A stretch of DNA of 64,000 nt from Streptomyces genisteinicus. GTDB lineage: Bacteria > Actinomycetota > Actinomycetes > Streptomycetales > Streptomycetaceae. This document shows, piece by piece, positions 1-8,466 of the stretch. The stretch lies in assembly GCF_014489615.1 (NCBI RefSeq), contig NZ_CP060825.1, positions 4,474,501 to 4,538,500 on the forward strand, in the 5' to 3' direction. The notes under the pieces are model-generated. The model searched no databases, was not told the DNA's origin, and saw only the letters and a list, made by a program, of their open reading frames with translations. The translations under genes and the position numbers were made by a program. The first letter of the stretch is position 1; the number at the start of each line of letters is the position of its first letter.

Positions 1-273
1 GCGCCCGAGGACGGTGAACCCCGCCTCCGCGAAGGCCCCCGCCCACGGCGGCGGGTCCGCGAACTGGTCCGTGTACCAGTTCCGGCGCTCCGTGGCGAAG
101 GCGATCCACGGGTGGTGGGCGTGGCACAGGACGACGTGTCCGCCCTCGCGGCGGGTGACGGCCGAGGTGTGGAAACTCAGCGGGTACGTCTGCCGTTCGA
201 CGTCACCGGCCCCGCCCCCGGCGGCGCGGGCGGCCGCGTACAGGGCGCGGCGGAAGAGCCGCAGGTCGGTCAC
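1..273 (-). CDS. Hypothetical protein, 3' end cut by window edge, possible frameshift at 5' end
   Basis: The frame is open from the window edge to a GTG at 273 and reads as a plausible protein, for example HHPWIAFATERRNWY near its middle. I do not recognise the family. Translation from ATG 353 (MTDDADTILTLPKG) has a convincing protein start but is in another frame and stops near 271. The two frames would join as one protein, ...TLP then EGRERILGAG..., if one base were added near 317-318. The choice is therefore either a GTG start at 273 or a longer gene from 353 with a one-base deletion or sequencing error. The TetR gene upstream is on the same strand and ends at 405. Function unknown. Confidence 0.5.
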   Translation of the reverse strand, partial: MTDLRLFRRALYAAARAAGGGAGDVERQTYPLSFHTSAVTRREGGHVVLCHAHHPWIAFATERRNWYTDQFADPPPWAGAFAEAGFTVLGR

Positions 274-404
274 CGGGAGCGGCCCGTCCCCTGCTCCGAG
301 AATCCGCTCGCGCCCTTCGGCAGGGTGAGGATCGTGTCCGCGTCGTCGGTCATGCGCGCCATCCTGCCCGGGGCGGCCCCGGGCGGCCCCGCGCGGTCAC
401 GGCC

Positions 405-1034
405 TCAGTCGGTGCTGACCGGTGCCCGCAGCAGGCCGGCGATGGCGTCCGCCAGGAAGCGTCCGGTCGCCCGCCAGTCCGGTGTGGTGCCCTCCCGGGC
501 GCACTTCTCCTCGTACTCGGCGCAGGTCGAGGCGATGACGTGCGTCATCAGCCCGGCGCGGGCCCGCACCACCTCGGCGGGCAGGTCGTCGATGCGCGAG
601 GCGATGGAACGGATCACCGCGCGGGCGGCCGGGGCGGTGTCGCCGAGCTCCCGGTAGAGGGCGACGGTCTGCGGGTCGTGGAGGGCGGCGGACACGAACC
701 GGGCGCGCCAGGTCGCTCCCCCGGGGCCCGCTTCGGCGGCGAGGCGGGCCAGCTCCTCGGTGGCGGGCAGCACCAGGCTGCGGACGTCGCCCAGGAGGGA
801 GCCGGAGGCGTCGAAGTGCCGTCGCCTGCTGTCCTCCTGCCCGGTGAGATGGCGGGTGAGCAGGGCGCGGAGCATGCCGTCGCGCCCGCCGAAGTAGTAG
901 CCCACGGCCGAGTGGTTGCTGTTGCCCGCCGCCTCCGCGATCTTCCGGTCCGAGACCTGGGCGATGCCGGACTCGGCGAAGAGCCGTTCGGCGGCGTCGA
1001 GCAGGGCGGTGCGGCTGGCGTCGGATCTGGCCAC
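405..1034 (-). CDS. TetR/AcrR-family transcriptional regulator
   Basis: 209 aa. The N-terminal helix-turn-helix spans about residues 12-55, with the typical run DRKIAEAAGNSNHSAVGYYF and the Y-F pair that ends the recognition helix. The rest is a variable ligand-binding domain. ATG 1034 puts the HTH at the usual distance from the N-terminus. The gene is divergent from the membrane protein at 1208, and the region between holds a clean 14-bp palindrome at 1101-1114. By analogy with TetR pairs it probably represses itself and that exporter. The ligand is unknown. Confidence 0.9.
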   Translation of the reverse strand: MARSDASRTALLDAAERLFAESGIAQVSDRKIAEAAGNSNHSAVGYYFGGRDGMLRALLTRHLTGQEDSRRRHFDASGSLLGDVRSLVLPATEELARLAAEAGPGGATWRARFVSAALHDPQTVALYRELGDTAPAARAVIRSIASRIDDLPAEVVRARAGLMTHVIASTCAEYEEKCAREGTTPDWRATGRFLADAIAGLLRAPVSTD

Positions 1035-1100
1035 GACGGCGGGTCCTCCCAGGTGGGGCGGGGGTCGGCGGCATCCAAACTAGCCCATGACCCAGTTTTT

Positions 1101-1114
1101 AAGTCACATGACTT
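1101..1114. promoter_or_regulatory. Probable TetR operator
   Basis: AAGTCA-CA-TGACTT is a perfect 6+6 inverted repeat with a 2-bp centre. It is AT-rich compared with its surroundings and sits in the gap between the divergent tetR gene (start 1034) and the exporter (start 1208). It is inferred to be the binding site of the regulator at 405-1034. Confidence 0.65.
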
Positions 1115-1207
1115 ACAGTGGGTGGAGTCGGTGTCCTTCCCCGCGGTGCGGCGGGTGCGACCACGAGGCGCCGACGGCCCCCGACCCCCTCTGCCAGGAG
1201 TCCCCAC

Positions 1208-3406
1208 GTGGAATCGCCGAGCCCCGGAGCACCGGAGCGCGCACAGGAACCGGAGACCGCCCCGGGCGGCGGCCCCGCCGTCCCCGAGGAGGACCGGAAG
1301 ACCCGCATAGGCCGCTATGTGGCGCTCTTCGCGATGCCCTTCCTGATGGTCACGATGATGTACGCCACGTACGTCGGGACCATGCACGATCCGGCGCCGC
1401 GCGACATGCCCGTCGCCGTCGTCGGCGCAGGCGCCCCTGCCCGGGCGCTCGCCGACGGCATCGAGAAGGCCGCCGGCGGCGCGCTCTACGTCCGGACCGT
1501 CGCCACCGGGGACGAGGCCGTCGACCTGCTGAAGGACCGCGAGATCAGCGGCGCCCTGCTGCCGCCCGCCCAGGGCGCCACGGAGGCCGTCGTCTACACC
1601 GCGGGCGCCGCCGGAGCCTCCCAGGCCGGCACCGTCCAGCAGCTCCTCGCCCCGGTCGCCGTCGAGAACGGCTGGACCACCACCACCGAGGACGTGGCCC
1701 CGGTCGCACCGGGCGACCTCTCCGGCACCGCCGTGCTCTTCGCCGGCATGGGCATGATGCTCGCCGGCTACGTGCCGCTCAGCATCCTCACCATGTCGCT
1801 GCCCTACCTGCTGACGCTGCGCCGCTTCGTCCCGCTGATGCTCGGCTGGTCCGCGCTGACCAGCACCCTGATCTGGGTCCTGCTCGGCCCCGTGGTCGGC
1901 GCCGTCGAAGGCCACTACCTGCACTTCCTCGGCATCGGCATGCTCGCCACCGGAGCCGTCGCCCTCACCCAGCTCCTCTTCACCAAGCTGGTCGGGCCGC
2001 TCGCCGTGCTCTTCGGCATGCTGCTCTGGGTCGTCTTCGGCATGCCGTCGTCGAACCTCTCGCTCTCCGTCCACACCATGCCGGGCTTCTTCCAGTGGCT
2101 CCACGGCGTGCTGCCGCTCCCGGCGGCCGGCGAGTCCATGCGCTCGCTGATCTACTTCGACGGACGCGGCATCGGCAGCCACCTGCTGACGCTCGGCGCC
2201 TGGGCCGTCGCCGCCCTCGCGCTCTCCCTCCTCAAGGAACGCCGCTCCGGCCTCGCGATACCCGCCGCCCCGCCCGCCACCGACTCCTCCCTGCCGCTCC
2301 CCGCCCTCGCCGGCGGTCCGGTCCGCTCCCCGCGCGCCCGCTACATCGCGGCCTTCGCCTTCCCGATGGCGATCCTGCTCTGCGTCGTCGGCCTGATGGC
2401 CGGCTCCATGCACAAGCCGCAGGTGCGGGACATGCCGGTCGCCGTCGTCGGCGCCACCCAGCAGCAGGCCGAACAGGCCGTGGCCGGGATGGAGCCCTCG
2501 CTCGGGGTCATGTTCGACCTGCGCGCGCTGGACTCCGCCGACGAGGCGGCCGACCTGATCAGGGACCAGGAGATCGCCGGCGCCTACGTCCTGCCCACCG
2601 AGGCGGGCGGCCCGGCCGGACTGCTCGGCGCCTCCGGCGCGGGCAGCAGCCAGCAGACCATCCTGACCAGCACCTTCACCCAGGTCGCCCAGGGGCAGCA
2701 GGCCGCACTCACCACCACCGACCTGGAACCGCTCACCGCCGACGACACCATGGGCACCAACAGCCTCTACGTCGGCATGTCCTGGATCATGGCGGGCTTC
2801 CTGATCGCCGCCGTGCTGCGCGGCGGCGCCCCCGAACTGCGCCGCACCCGCCAGTTCGCGGCCAAGCTGGCCGGCTGGTCGGCCGGCATGGCGCTGTGGC
2901 TCTGGCTGCTCTTCGACGTCATGATCGGCGCGGTCAACGGCCACGCCGGGGCGCTGATCGGCATCGGGGCGCTGACGATCTTCTGCGTCTCGCTGGCCGC
3001 CAACGCCTTCACCCGCCTCTTCGGCCTCGCCGCGATCGTCCCGGTGATGGTGGTGCTGATGCTGCTCGGCGTCCCGGCCTCCGGCGGCGGCCTGCCGCTC
3101 GCCATGGTCCCCGAGGTCTTCCGCACCCTGCACGACGTGCTGCCGCTCCCGGCGGCCGTGGGCACGGCCCGTGACCTGGTGTACTTCGGCGGCGACGCCA
3201 TCGGCGGCCACCTGCTCACCATCGGGATCTGGGGCGCGGCCGGCCTGCTCCTCAACCTCTTCGCCGACCTGTGGATCGCCCGCCGCGCCGCGCAGGGCAA
3301 GGGCGTCCCGGCGATCGTTCCCCGGGCCACCCCCGGCCCGCGCAAGGCGGCCGAGCCCGAGCCCGCGTCCGAGGAGCCCGCGCTGGCGGGTGCCGGACGG
3401 GAGTGA
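1208..3406 (+). CDS. Tandemly duplicated ABC-2-type/DUF3533-like membrane protein
   Basis: About 732 aa from GTG 1208, preceded by AGGAG at 7-8 nt. Upstream starts in the frame lack a ribosome site and would overlap the operator. The protein is two homologous halves, about residues 30-360 and 375-700. Each half begins with one membrane helix, then an outside domain opening with DMPVAVVGA and containing a DREISGA/DQEIAGA match, then about five membrane helices ending near VLPLPAA. This is the layout of YhgE/Pip/DUF3533-like exporter subunits, but doubled in one chain. No ATPase gene lies beside it. Under likely TetR control it may be a drug or lipid exporter; the substrate is not known. Confidence 0.75.
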   Translation: MESPSPGAPERAQEPETAPGGGPAVPEEDRKTRIGRYVALFAMPFLMVTMMYATYVGTMHDPAPRDMPVAVVGAGAPARALADGIEKAAGGALYVRTVATGDEAVDLLKDREISGALLPPAQGATEAVVYTAGAAGASQAGTVQQLLAPVAVENGWTTTTEDVAPVAPGDLSGTAVLFAGMGMMLAGYVPLSILTMSLPYLLTLRRFVPLMLGWSALTSTLIWVLLGPVVGAVEGHYLHFLGIGMLATGAVALTQLLFTKLVGPLAVLFGMLLWVVFGMPSSNLSLSVHTMPGFFQWLHGVLPLPAAGESMRSLIYFDGRGIGSHLLTLGAWAVAALALSLLKERRSGLAIPAAPPATDSSLPLPALAGGPVRSPRARYIAAFAFPMAILLCVVGLMAGSMHKPQVRDMPVAVVGATQQQAEQAVAGMEPSLGVMFDLRALDSADEAADLIRDQEIAGAYVLPTEAGGPAGLLGASGAGSSQQTILTSTFTQVAQGQQAALTTTDLEPLTADDTMGTNSLYVGMSWIMAGFLIAAVLRGGAPELRRTRQFAAKLAGWSAGMALWLWLLFDVMIGAVNGHAGALIGIGALTIFCVSLAANAFTRLFGLAAIVPVMVVLMLLGVPASGGGLPLAMVPEVFRTLHDVLPLPAAVGTARDLVYFGGDAIGGHLLTIGIWGAAGLLLNLFADLWIARRAAQGKGVPAIVPRATPGPRKAAEPEPASEEPALAGAGRE

Positions 3407-3423
3407 CCGGCACGGTCACGCAG

Positions 3424-3454
3424 GCCGCACCGCCCGCACCCCGGGCGGTGCGGC
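3424..3454 (+). terminator. Terminator after the duplicated membrane protein
   Basis: A 13-bp perfect stem (GCCGCACCGCCCG with its complement) and 5-nt loop, starting 17 bp after the stop codon. There is no U-tract, which is common for Streptomyces terminators. Confidence 0.7.
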
Positions 3455-3533
3455 GTCCGGGCGGGCCGGGGCCACCGCGGCCCGGACCGCCCGGGGGCGC
3501 GGGGAGGGCGTGGCGGGTCACCGGTGGATCACC

Positions 3534-3575
3534 GTATGTGGCGCTTTGACGTGTATGCGGCGCTGTGCCTACACT
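3534..3575 (+). promoter_or_regulatory. Promoter region of the MFS gene with 12-bp direct repeats
   Basis: GTATGTGGCGCT at 3534-3545 is repeated as GTATGCGGCGCT at 3553-3564. A possible -35 (TTGACG, 3545-3550) and -10 (TACACT, 3570-3575) are interleaved with these repeats; the 19-nt spacing is long. The repeats could be a regulator site. Inference from sequence only. Confidence 0.4.
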
Positions 3576-3712
3576 CCTCGACGCAGAAAGCCGGCCTTGC
3601 CTCAACCGACTGACGTCGGCTCGCCGGTTCGGTCGGACGCTAGGGCATGAGCGCGACCTCCAACCACCTGATGGACCACGTGTCCACTCGTCTGGAAGGA
3701 GGGCGCAAGCCC

Positions 3713-5194
3713 TTGTCCCCGCATTCCGATCCCCGCCGCAAATGGCTGGTGCTGGCCGTCGTCGGCGTCGCCCAGCTGATGGTCGTCCTCGACGCGACCA
3801 TCGTGAACATCGCCCTGCCCTCCGCCCAGGCCGACCTCGGATTCTCCGTCGAGGACCGGCAGTGGGTCGTCAGCTCGTACGCGATCGCCTTCGGAGCCCT
3901 GCTCCTCCTCGGCGGCCGTCTCGGGGACCTCTTCGGCCGCCGCCGCCTGTTCGCCGTCGGCCTGACCGGCTTCGCCCTCGCCTCGGCACTCGGCGGCGCC
4001 GCGCAGAACTTCGAGACCCTCATAGCCGCGCGGGTGGGCCAGGGCGTCTTCGGAGCGGTCCTCGCCCCCGCCGCGCTCGCCACCGTCGCCGTGACGTTCA
4101 CCGAACCCGCCGAGCGCAACAAGGCGTTCGGCGTCTTCAGCGCGATCGCCGGCGTCGGCGCCGGTGCCGGACTGCTCCTCGGCGGTGTCCTGACCGACCT
4201 CCTGTCCTGGCGCTGGTGCCTGTACGTCAACATCGTCTTCGCGGTCGTCGCCCTGCTCGGTGTCCGCACGATCCGCAAGGACGAGACGAACCATGCCCGC
4301 AAGGTCCTCGACCTGCCCGGCGCCCTCACCGCCACCGCGGGCCTCTTCGCGCTGGTGCTGGGCGTCTCCCGGGCGGAGACCGAGGGCTGGGGCTCGACGA
4401 CGACCCTCGCCGTGCTCGTTCTCGGCGCCGTGCTCCTCGCCGCGTTCGTGCTGATCGAGCAGCGCAGCGACCACGCCCTGCTGCCGCTGCGCCTCCTCGC
4501 GGACCGGAGCCGTGCCGGGGCCTGGTTCGCGATCGGCGCCCTGGGCGTCACGATGTTCGGCGTCTTCCTCTTCCTGACCTTCTACCTCCAGCAGAACCTG
4601 CACTACTCGCCGTGGAAGAGCGGGCTCGCGTTCATGCCCCTCAACATCGCGATCATGATCGCCTCGGGCGTCACCGCGGGCGTGCTGCTGAACAAGGTCG
4701 GGCCGCGCGTCCTGATCTCCACGGGTCTGGCCCTGGCCGCCCTCGGATCGCTGCTGCTCGCGCAGCTGGACACCGGCTCCGGGTACGCCGGCGGCGTCCT
4801 CCCCGGCCTCGTCGCCGCGGGGCTCGGCGCGGGCATCCTCTTCCCGACCACCTTCGCCGTCGGCACCGCCCGGGTCGACCCGGGCGACGCGGGCGCCGCG
4901 TCCGCGATGGTCAACACCGCCCAGCAGGTGGGCGGATCGGTCGGCATCGCACTCCTGTCGACGTTCTACGCCGAGTCCCTGCGGGAGACCTTCGCGGCCG
5001 ACCCGTCCGTCGACCGCCTCGCGGCCGACATCGAGGGGTACACCACCGCGTTCTGGTGGGCCGCCGGGCTCAGCCTGGCCTCGGCCGTCATCGCGTTCCT
5101 CGTGATCCGCAACCCCTCCCGGACCGACACCGGGACCGGTGCCGGGACCGGGACCACCGCGGCCGGCGAGCCGGCGGGCGCGCACTTCGGCTGA
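3713..5194 (+). CDS. MFS drug-efflux transporter, EmrB/QacA (DHA2, 14-TM) family
   Basis: About 493 aa from TTG 3713. I chose this start because GGAGGG lies 9 nt upstream and the protein then begins MSPHSDPRRKWLVL just before the first helix. An ATG at 3647 in the same frame would add 22 residues but has only a weak ribosome site. Helix 1 carries LMVVLDATIVNIALPSA, the motif of DHA2 multidrug pumps, followed by the loop GGRLGDLFGRRR (motif A). Fourteen hydrophobic segments are seen. It is predicted to be a proton-driven exporter of small toxic compounds. No dedicated regulator lies beside it. Confidence 0.88.
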   Translation: MSPHSDPRRKWLVLAVVGVAQLMVVLDATIVNIALPSAQADLGFSVEDRQWVVSSYAIAFGALLLLGGRLGDLFGRRRLFAVGLTGFALASALGGAAQNFETLIAARVGQGVFGAVLAPAALATVAVTFTEPAERNKAFGVFSAIAGVGAGAGLLLGGVLTDLLSWRWCLYVNIVFAVVALLGVRTIRKDETNHARKVLDLPGALTATAGLFALVLGVSRAETEGWGSTTTLAVLVLGAVLLAAFVLIEQRSDHALLPLRLLADRSRAGAWFAIGALGVTMFGVFLFLTFYLQQNLHYSPWKSGLAFMPLNIAIMIASGVTAGVLLNKVGPRVLISTGLALAALGSLLLAQLDTGSGYAGGVLPGLVAAGLGAGILFPTTFAVGTARVDPGDAGAASAMVNTAQQVGGSVGIALLSTFYAESLRETFAADPSVDRLAADIEGYTTAFWWAAGLSLASAVIAFLVIRNPSRTDTGTGAGTGTTAAGEPAGAHFG

Positions 5195-5204
5195 GACGAC
5201 GGTG

Positions 5205-5246
5205 AGCCGGGGGCGGGCGCCTCCGCCGAGGCGACCGCCCCCGGCT
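5205..5246 (+). terminator. Terminator after the MFS transporter
   Basis: A 12-bp perfect stem (AGCCGGGGGCGG and its complement) enclosing a second small hairpin, 10 bp after the stop codon. Confidence 0.7.
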
Positions 5247-5418
5247 GCCGTCATCCGCTCCGGGCGGTGCGCGAACCCCCGCCCCGGGGGCGGCTCGTGC
5301 CGCGGCGGTGCGGCTCCGGCCGTGCCCGTCAACGGAGTTGAGCCCCCCCAGTCATCCGATGAGTGGCGCACGACTCTTCACCCCCACCCGCCGCGCCGCT
5401 ACCATCGAGGACGCCACA

Positions 5419-5432
5419 TGGGAGCGCTCCCA
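5419..5432. promoter_or_regulatory. CebR box (cellulose/cellobiose repressor operator)
   Basis: TGGGAGCGCTCCCA is an exact match to the 14-bp palindrome bound by CebR, the LacI-family repressor released by cello-oligosaccharides in Streptomyces. It lies 58 bp upstream of the xyloglucanase start. This puts that gene in the cellulose-utilisation regulon. Confidence 0.92.
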
Positions 5433-5490
5433 TCTCCACGTCACCCGCACACCGCCCCCGTTGGCGGTCCCGCTCGGAGAGGACTCTCCC

Positions 5491-8253
5491 GTGCGCCTAC
5501 GCGCCAGACCAGCCGCCGTCGTGGTGGCGGCACTCGCCATGACGGCGGGGCTGTTCACCGCCGGCCCCGCCTCCGCGGCCCGCCCCTCGCCCCACCCGCC
5601 CGCCGCCCCGCAGGCGGTCGGCACCGCCAAGGCATCCGATGTGTCGACGAAGTCGGTGCCGGGGGCCGCTGCTGCCGCCGACCCGGCCTACACCTGGAAG
5701 AACGTCCGGATCGACGGCGGCGGCTTCGTGCCCGGCATCGTCTTCAACCGGACCGAGAAGAACCTCGCCTACGCCCGCACCGACATCGGCGGCGCCTACC
5801 GCTGGGACCAGTCCGGCAAGCAGTGGAAGCCGCTGCTGGACTGGGTCGACTGGGACCGCTGGGGCTGGACCGGCGTCGCCAGCATCGCCTCCGACCCCGT
5901 GCAGCCCGCCAAGGTGTACGCCGCCGTCGGCACGTACACCAACGACTGGGACCCGACCAACGGCGCGATCCTGCGCTCCGCCGACCGCGGCGCGACCTGG
6001 CAGGCCACCCCGCTCCCCTTCAAGCTGGGCGGCAACATGCCCGGCCGCGGCATGGGCGAACGCCTCGCCGTCGACCCGAACAAGAACTCCGTCCTCTACT
6101 TCGGCGCCCCCAGCGGCAAGGGCCTCTGGCGCTCCACGGACTCCGGCGTCACCTGGTCCCAGGTGGCGTCCTTCCCCAACCCGGGCAACTACGCCCAGGA
6201 CCCGTCCGACACCAGCGGCTACGGCAACGACATCCAGGGCGTCGTCTGGGTCACCTTCGACGAGCGCTCCTCCGCCGCGGGCAGCGTGACCAAGGACATC
6301 TACGTCGGCGTCGCCGACAAGGAGAACGCGGTCTACCGCTCGACGGACGGCGGCACCACCTGGTCCCGGGTCGCCGGGCAGCCGACCGGCTACCTCGCCC
6401 ACAAGGGCGTACTGGACTCCGCCACCGGCCAGTTGTTCGTGACGCTCAGCGACACCGGCGGCCCGTACGACGGCGGCAAGGGCCGCGTCTACCGCTACAC
6501 CACCGCGACCGGCGCGTGGACGGACGTCAGCCCGGTCGCCGAGGCCGACACCTACTACGGCTTCAGCGGACTGAGCGTCGACCGCCAGAAGCCCGGCACT
6601 CTCATGGCCACCGCCTACAGCTCCTGGTTCCCGGACACCCAGATCTTCCGCTCGACCGACAGCGGAGCGACCTGGAAGCAGGCCTGGGAGTACAACGGCT
6701 ACCCGAACCGGGTCAACCACTACACGCAGGACATCTCCTCGGTGCCGTGGCTGTCGTGGGGCGGCAACCCGTCGCCGCCGGAGACCGCGCCCAAGCTCGG
6801 CTGGATGACCGAGGCGCTGGAGATCGACCCGTTCGACTCCAACCGCATGATGTACGGCACCGGGGCCACGATCTACGGCACCGAGAACCTCACCGCCTGG
6901 GACACCGGCGGCACGTTCGGCATCAAACCCATGATCAAGGGGCTGGAGGAGACCGCGGTCAACGACCTGGCGAGCCCGCCCTCCGGCGCCCCGCTGCTCA
7001 GCGGCATGCTCGACCTCGGCGGCTTCCGCCACACCAGCCTCGACGCGGTGCCGGCGATGATGTTCCGCTCCCCGAACATGAGCGGCACCACCAGCCTCGA
7101 CTTCGCGGAGGCGAGCCCGAACACCGTGGTGCGCGTCGGCCACGGCGACACCACCCAGAACGTCGGCTTCTCGACCGACAACGGAGCCAACTGGTTCGCC
7201 GGCTCCCAGCCCTCCGGTGTGACCGGCGGCGGCACGGTGGCGGCGGCGGCCGACGGAAGCGCCTTCGTGTGGAGCCCGGCCGGGACCGGAGTGCACCGCA
7301 CCACCGGATTCGGCACCTCCTGGACGGCGTCCACCGGCATACCGGCGGACGCGATCGTCGAGTCCGACCGCAAGAACCCGCGGAAGTTCTACGGCTTCAA
7401 GGCCGGCACCTTCTACGTGTCCACCGACGGCGGCGCGACCTTCGCCGCGAAGGCGACCGGTCTCCCGGCGGAGGGCAACGTCCGCTTCAAGGCCGTGCCC
7501 GGCGCCGAGGGCGACATCTGGCTCGCGGGCGGCAAGGAGAACGGCACCTACGGGCTGTGGCACTCCACCGACTCGGGCACCACCTTCACCAAGGTGACGG
7601 GTGTCCAGGAGGCGGACGCCGTCGGCTTCGGCAAGGCGGCCACGGGCGCCGCGTACCAGACGATCTTCATCAGCGCACAGATCGACGGGAAGCGCGGGAT
7701 CTACCGCTCCACCGACAAGGGCGCGACCTGGGTCCGCATCAACGACGACGCCCACCAGTGGGGCTGGACGGGCGCATCGATCACCGGTGACCCGAGGGTC
7801 TTCGGCCGGGTGTACATCGCGACCAACGGACGCGGCATCATCTACGGCGACACGGCCGAGGGCGGCGGCACCGACCCGACGGACCCGACCGATCCCACCG
7901 ACCCGACCGACCCCACGGACCCGGACCCGACCGCGGTCTGCGCGGTGAGCTACAAGATCACCAATCAGTGGTCGGGCGGCTTCCAGGCCGACGTGACCCT
8001 CACCAACAAGGGCACCACCGCGCTGAACGGCTGGCAGCTGGGCTGGTCGTTCGGGCAGGGCCAGAAGATCACCCAGATGTGGAACGCGGCCCATCAGCAG
8101 ACCGGCGCCGTCGTCACCGCCTCCAACGTCGCCTGGAACGGCGGCGTGGCTCCCGGCGGGACGGCGAGCTTCGGGTTCACCGGCAGCTGGTCGGGCGGCA
8201 ACAGCGCCCCGGCGGCCTTCACCCTCGGCGGCAAGGCCTGCACCAGCGGCTGA
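5491..8253 (+). CDS. Secreted xyloglucanase: GH74 catalytic domain plus C-terminal CBM2
   Basis: 920 aa from GTG 5491, with GGAGAGG upstream. Upstream starts are rejected because they would include the CebR box. A Sec signal peptide of about 30 residues ends near GPASAA. The GH74 twin seven-bladed propeller fills about residues 65-790, with many SxDxGxTW repeats (for example RSTDGGTTW). The two catalytic acids appear as Asp98 in RTDIGGAYRW and Asp508 in LDLGGFRH; the 410-residue spacing fits known GH74 enzymes. A DPTDPT repeat linker leads to a CBM2 of about 100 residues (CAVSYKITNQWSGGF) that should bind cellulose. The enzyme hydrolyses beta-1,4 bonds in xyloglucan outside the cell. Endo- or exo-mode cannot be read from the sequence. 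Confidence 0.95.
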   Translation: MRLRARPAAVVVAALAMTAGLFTAGPASAARPSPHPPAAPQAVGTAKASDVSTKSVPGAAAAADPAYTWKNVRIDGGGFVPGIVFNRTEKNLAYARTDIGGAYRWDQSGKQWKPLLDWVDWDRWGWTGVASIASDPVQPAKVYAAVGTYTNDWDPTNGAILRSADRGATWQATPLPFKLGGNMPGRGMGERLAVDPNKNSVLYFGAPSGKGLWRSTDSGVTWSQVASFPNPGNYAQDPSDTSGYGNDIQGVVWVTFDERSSAAGSVTKDIYVGVADKENAVYRSTDGGTTWSRVAGQPTGYLAHKGVLDSATGQLFVTLSDTGGPYDGGKGRVYRYTTATGAWTDVSPVAEADTYYGFSGLSVDRQKPGTLMATAYSSWFPDTQIFRSTDSGATWKQAWEYNGYPNRVNHYTQDISSVPWLSWGGNPSPPETAPKLGWMTEALEIDPFDSNRMMYGTGATIYGTENLTAWDTGGTFGIKPMIKGLEETAVNDLASPPSGAPLLSGMLDLGGFRHTSLDAVPAMMFRSPNMSGTTSLDFAEASPNTVVRVGHGDTTQNVGFSTDNGANWFAGSQPSGVTGGGTVAAAADGSAFVWSPAGTGVHRTTGFGTSWTASTGIPADAIVESDRKNPRKFYGFKAGTFYVSTDGGATFAAKATGLPAEGNVRFKAVPGAEGDIWLAGGKENGTYGLWHSTDSGTTFTKVTGVQEADAVGFGKAATGAAYQTIFISAQIDGKRGIYRSTDKGATWVRINDDAHQWGWTGASITGDPRVFGRVYIATNGRGIIYGDTAEGGGTDPTDPTDPTDPTDPTDPDPTAVCAVSYKITNQWSGGFQADVTLTNKGTTALNGWQLGWSFGQGQKITQMWNAAHQQTGAVVTASNVAWNGGVAPGGTASFGFTGSWSGGNSAPAAFTLGGKACTSG

Positions 8254-8281
8254 CCGGAGGGGAGTGACGGCAGCGGCACAC

Positions 8282-8317
8282 CTGCGGGCCGCCGCGCTTC
8301 GGCGCGGCGGCCCGCAG
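8282..8317 (+). terminator. Strong terminator after the xyloglucanase gene
   Basis: A 16-bp perfect stem closed by a C(TTCG)G tetraloop, 28 bp after the stop codon. Confidence 0.85.
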
Positions 8318-8466
8318 CCCGCTGTCCGCGCTCTTCTCCGGGCGCCGGCTTCCGCCCGTCAACTCCCCGCCCGTCGACTCCCGCCGGCCCGCTTCGCGCG
8401 TCGCGATGAGTCCGGGGGCGCCCGCCGGTCGTACTGTCGGAACCCGTCACCCGAGGAGGACGTGCG

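Noticed and set aside
614..3211. Very long open frame on the minus strand opposite the membrane-protein gene
   Set aside because: It is antisense to the clearly coding frame with GC-rich third positions. The translation is Gly/Glu/His/Arg-rich and has no domain.
7867..7935. Tandem GACCCGACC-type repeat as a mobile or regulatory repeat
   Set aside because: It encodes the DPTDPT linker between the GH74 and CBM2 domains of the secreted enzyme, so it is coding.
5497..8094. 865-codon open frame antisense to the xyloglucanase
   Set aside because: A typical high-GC shadow frame (low-complexity Gly/Ala/Arg/Val). The sense strand encodes a full GH74-CBM2 protein.
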